Positions 60,996 to 64,000 of a stretch of DNA of 64,000 bases are shown here, in pieces. Position 1 is the first letter of the stretch, and every line of letters starts with the position of its first letter. A program made the position numbers and the translations under genes. The DNA is from Siphonodentalium dalli (lineage: Eukaryota; Mollusca; Scaphopoda; Gadilida; Siphonodentaliidae). The stretch is taken from contig CP136069.1 in the NCBI GenBank assembly GCA_032622095.1, forward strand, positions 185,183,122 to 185,247,121. The letters run 5' to 3'. The notes beneath the pieces were generated by a model. It did not search any database. It was not told the origin of the DNA and worked only from the letters and a program-made list of their open reading frames with translations.

Positions 60996-62926
60996 TTAGA
61001 TTTTGCTAATGACTTGTATTCGATGGAATATAACCAGATAAAAGGAGGAGACACGCTGAACTGCTGAACTATGATGGTGGCCTTTAAAGTGGTACCCCGT
61101 CAATGTATTAGTGGATACTCCATCGACGACAAGTCGTCTTCCCAACATGCAACCTAATCCTGATCCTCTGAACTGTCAAATGTCGTTCTGTCTCTGCATT
61201 TGGTTATGGCCCATCGAGTACAGGCCACTTCGCAACATACAACGTAATATCTTCGTCAGCATTGAGTTAAACTGCATTCTGGAGAATCTGATTAACTGTA
61301 CCCGACGGCAGGATCTATAGATACCACTGTAGCCTATGCAACACAATTCATTGTTTGTAACATACATGTATAGCGAGTTTCTATATCTAATATGTTGTAA
61401 TAATTCTCCCACAGTGTCGTCCATTTCGGAAGTTACAAAGCGTACTTTACAACATCGTATACTGCAGGACAGAAGAAAAACGCAAGCTTATAGTATTATA
61501 AGATACCACCATTGTACCGGAGACATGTGTATAACAAGTATACCTATATATGATACCTCCATTTCACCGCAGACAAGTATCTAACATTAATACATATCAT
61601 ATTATTATTTTGTAAATACATTTCTGTGTTATAAATATATTCATTTTACACTCTTATAAAATACTATCGATTTGACGGTGTCGGACCGTCGTAATCTGAC
61701 GGTCCCATACCGTTTCATCAGATGTACGGTGATTCACCGTTGTTTTATGTGCCCATGAAAATGGTCTAAGTTAAAAAAAAATCGAGATTGAAAGTTCATT
61801 TTGTCAAAATTCAATAGTATATTTATCGGCGACCAAATTATATACGGCAATGACTCCATACAATATGACTGAATCTGACTCAGCTGATATTTAATATATA
61901 TTATTAATTGTTTGTATTCAATACAATGATCCGGTATATTCATTCTGTGTCCCTAATTACGTTATTCTCAAGTCTTTAGCACTCACGAATTTACTTTTGT
62001 CATTTTGCCTATTTCATCGCAGGCGCTGTAGAAACTATTGTTTCTTGGGGAAATGTTACCCATACAGTTGTGGACTAACGATAAGACGGTCTAATATCGG
62101 TTCCTTTGTGGACCGGACAAGTTTTAATTCTGCGAAAACCGGCTTAATCATTGATATTTTCCACTAAATTGTGACAACTGGGCCGTGTTCGAGGTCTTCT
62201 AAAAGAGGTCGGCTGTGACCTGACTTCATTCAACTCAGTGTTGATGTTGAAATTGACAGTGCTATGACTATCAAAACACTGGCACATTTACTGACACAAG
62301 AGGATACAGGTACAATTAAAACGATCTTCGATGTCAACCACTAGTGACAATAATACCAACAACAACAACGTAGCAGGCATTAGAATGTTGACAGTGTTGT
62401 ACAATTCCAACTTACAAGTACAACTATTACAATTACACGGACCCATGTTCATCAATTGTTATTGAAACGTGTGGATATGAGACATTTTCGCCATGTTATC
62501 GCCCAATTACATGTATTACGACAATTTACGGACCGGGAGTCCACTATTGGTTGGATGTTCTTATCAAATTATATTTGGCTGACTCACTGATATGGATACT
62601 AAGTGTCGTGAAACCAGTATACACAGTTGGATGCATCATGCTGTCGAAAAATGTGCGACTATAGGAGAACATTTATTACGGGATCTGCTGTTGTCTTGAA
62701 TATTTCAATCCCAACTAGCTGATATATTGATACACTGATATATTGTCATGATGTACGGATTCACCTGTTAAAACAAAAACTGTGTTTACAAGTGACTGGA
62801 CAATTTGACGCCTTACATGTTACCAAAAAGTATGCCATTTAGATGTTTTACTTTTATATTTACATAAATTTGATATTTAACTGTGATAAATGTAGCTTTG
62901 TTCTTTTATGTCCTAAAATGGCACGC
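60996..62926. other. No gene recognised; ACCGT-rich stretch
   Basis: 61670-61745 has many GACGGT/ACCGTN strings that recur near 63380-63545 as ACGGTC/ACCGTA, possibly two ends of a decayed larger element. No exon is supported. Confidence 0.35.
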
Positions 62927-63275
62927 CGATTCATATGTTTTAGAATGGTCGAAATTAGTATTACTCGTAACTGAATACTGATGGGTTGGCTTTTCGGCTA
63001 TTACTAGTATCGTTTTGTTATTTACAGCCATATATTTATACAGTAGTTAGTGAAAGGCGAACACATCATGCGTGCGCAGTCTTTTTCCGGAGTAAATTCC
63101 ACGAGGCAGATAACAAGTTTGATCCTCTGCGAACTGCAAAGTTTCATAAATATTGTCTATCACTTTATGCATTGATGATTTATGTTTCATCAAATCTATG
63201 ATCGTAATAGTAGAACTAAGATGTATCAGTTACGAATAATACTGTAGTTTAGACCATTCTAAAACATATGAATCG
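62927..63275. mobile_element. 349-bp TIR element (24-bp perfect ends)
   Basis: The ends begin CGATTCATATGTTTTAGAAT and are perfectly inverted at 62927-62950 and 63252-63275. No clear target duplication. The included open frame (62986-63201) shows no transposase motif. Confidence 0.72.
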
Positions 63276-63578
63276 TAATGCCCACCGGGAAATGATATTG
63301 TCATCATGGGAACTCGGTTAATTCTACGGTAAATTAGCAAATAAAGAGCAAAAGAATGGTGATGACACGTGAAAAATACCATTGGTCTGACCTTTATTAG
63401 TTACGGTCTTGATATTAATTAAATGGTGTTGAACCGTAAAAAATACAACGGTCTGACAGTTACTGGTTACAGACTGCCAGTTACTTAAACGATTTTGTAC
63501 CGTGGAACATGCTACAGCCTAACCGTATGCTTAACGGTCCAATGTTGGCTGCGATGTTGCGCTGTATGACACCGTTAA

Positions 63579-63775
63579 CCCTTTCAGTGCCAAGTCCGAT
63601 TTTTGTATCAACCCATATACCCTGTGCCAATGCATTTTCTTATATATGCGAGTCGACCATAGGTCGCCTCGCATATATAAGAGAATGCATTGGCCTAACA
63701 ATTTTTCATCATTTGTTATTATTTTTTACAATTTTAATAATTTGTTCTTATATTCTTTAACAGACTTATTTTGTA
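63579..63775 (+). mobile_element. Hairpin-core element with a third kind of outer end
   Basis: TTAA (63575-63578) is followed by CCCTTTCAGTGCCAAGTCC, then CCCTGTGCC and the 69-bp palindrome (about 63625-63693). The outer end differs from both MITE families above. A matching right end is not clear; TTTAGTGCCAGGGA near 63778 may be a degenerate inverted partner. Confidence 0.55.
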
Positions 63776-63947
63776 GGTTTAGTGCCAGGGAATATTACGT
63801 TCTTCATGGGCATCAACATTATTAATATGAATACTTGATGATAGCTTTGAGTTATAACATGCCCCTAAGGTTTTATCCAGTTTGTTTTTAAATTTGCTAT
63901 AGAATGCTTAAGCATACCCAAAAAATATTCAACCCCAAAAAAATAAC

Positions 63948-63956
<9 letters not shown>

Positions 63957-63982
<26 letters not shown>
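63957..63982 (+). repeat. Poly(A) run near window end
   Basis: About 25 A residues. It could be a retroposon tail or simple repeat. Confidence 0.7.
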
Positions 63983-64000
63983 TTATTTTTTTAGGGCCGA

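Overview
This is eukaryotic, repeat-dominated DNA from an invertebrate animal, most likely a lophotrochozoan such as a bivalve mollusc. The phylum is an inference from the type of gene, the Penelope and LINE remnants, the many small TIR elements and the frequent acatgtac strings. There are no operons, ribosome binding sites or bacterial genes. Most open frames lie inside repeats and are not genes.

One host gene is well supported. Four exons on the minus strand (5' to 3': 41208-41074, 37087-36926, 19277-19104, 16262-16125) each encode one six-cysteine module of EB/EGF-like type with a C-x-C pair. All four have AG acceptors and GT donors, and all are symmetric phase 1-1, so they join in frame. 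Signal-peptide, start and 3'-terminal exons were not found, so the gene is partial. The end of exon 37087-36926 is repeated as an in-frame 69-bp unit that carries the splice donor. The following intron holds a satellite with about 20 more copies of the same donor-like sequence.

The largest feature is a 14.8-kb array (19967-34792) in the intron between the second and third of these exons. It consists of eleven ~1308-bp monomers plus a terminal part-monomer. The monomers form three-monomer higher-order repeats of 3924 bp. Each monomer joins a ~451-bp module bounded by inverted GGTTACAATACACC ends to an ~857-bp module. The array starts and ends with the first module and is flanked by a possible ACAT target-site duplication within the donor-like satellite. 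It therefore looks like a composite transposon that was inserted and then tandemly amplified.

Layout: 1-9.2 kb, hAT-type, TTAA-type and hairpin MITEs and a LINE endonuclease remnant; 9.2-10.5 kb, 35-bp minisatellite; 11.5-15 kb, nested MITEs; 16-41.2 kb, EB-module gene with satellites in its introns; 42.4-43.8 kb, an 8-bp-TSD element with inverted arrays of a CCGAAGG motif; 44.1-44.5 kb, 32-bp minisatellite; 46-49.6 kb, TTAA MITEs, a Penelope-like remnant and a LINE RT remnant; 51.4-52.4 kb, 37-bp minisatellite; 52.8-55.2 kb, hairpin MITE and hAT-like MITE; 56.4-57.4 kb, 86-bp minisatellite; 57.5-64 kb, small TIR elements, a LINE C-terminal remnant and a 68-bp tandem repeat. A 69-bp near-perfect palindrome recurs in at least nine elements and is housed inside three different sets of outer ends.
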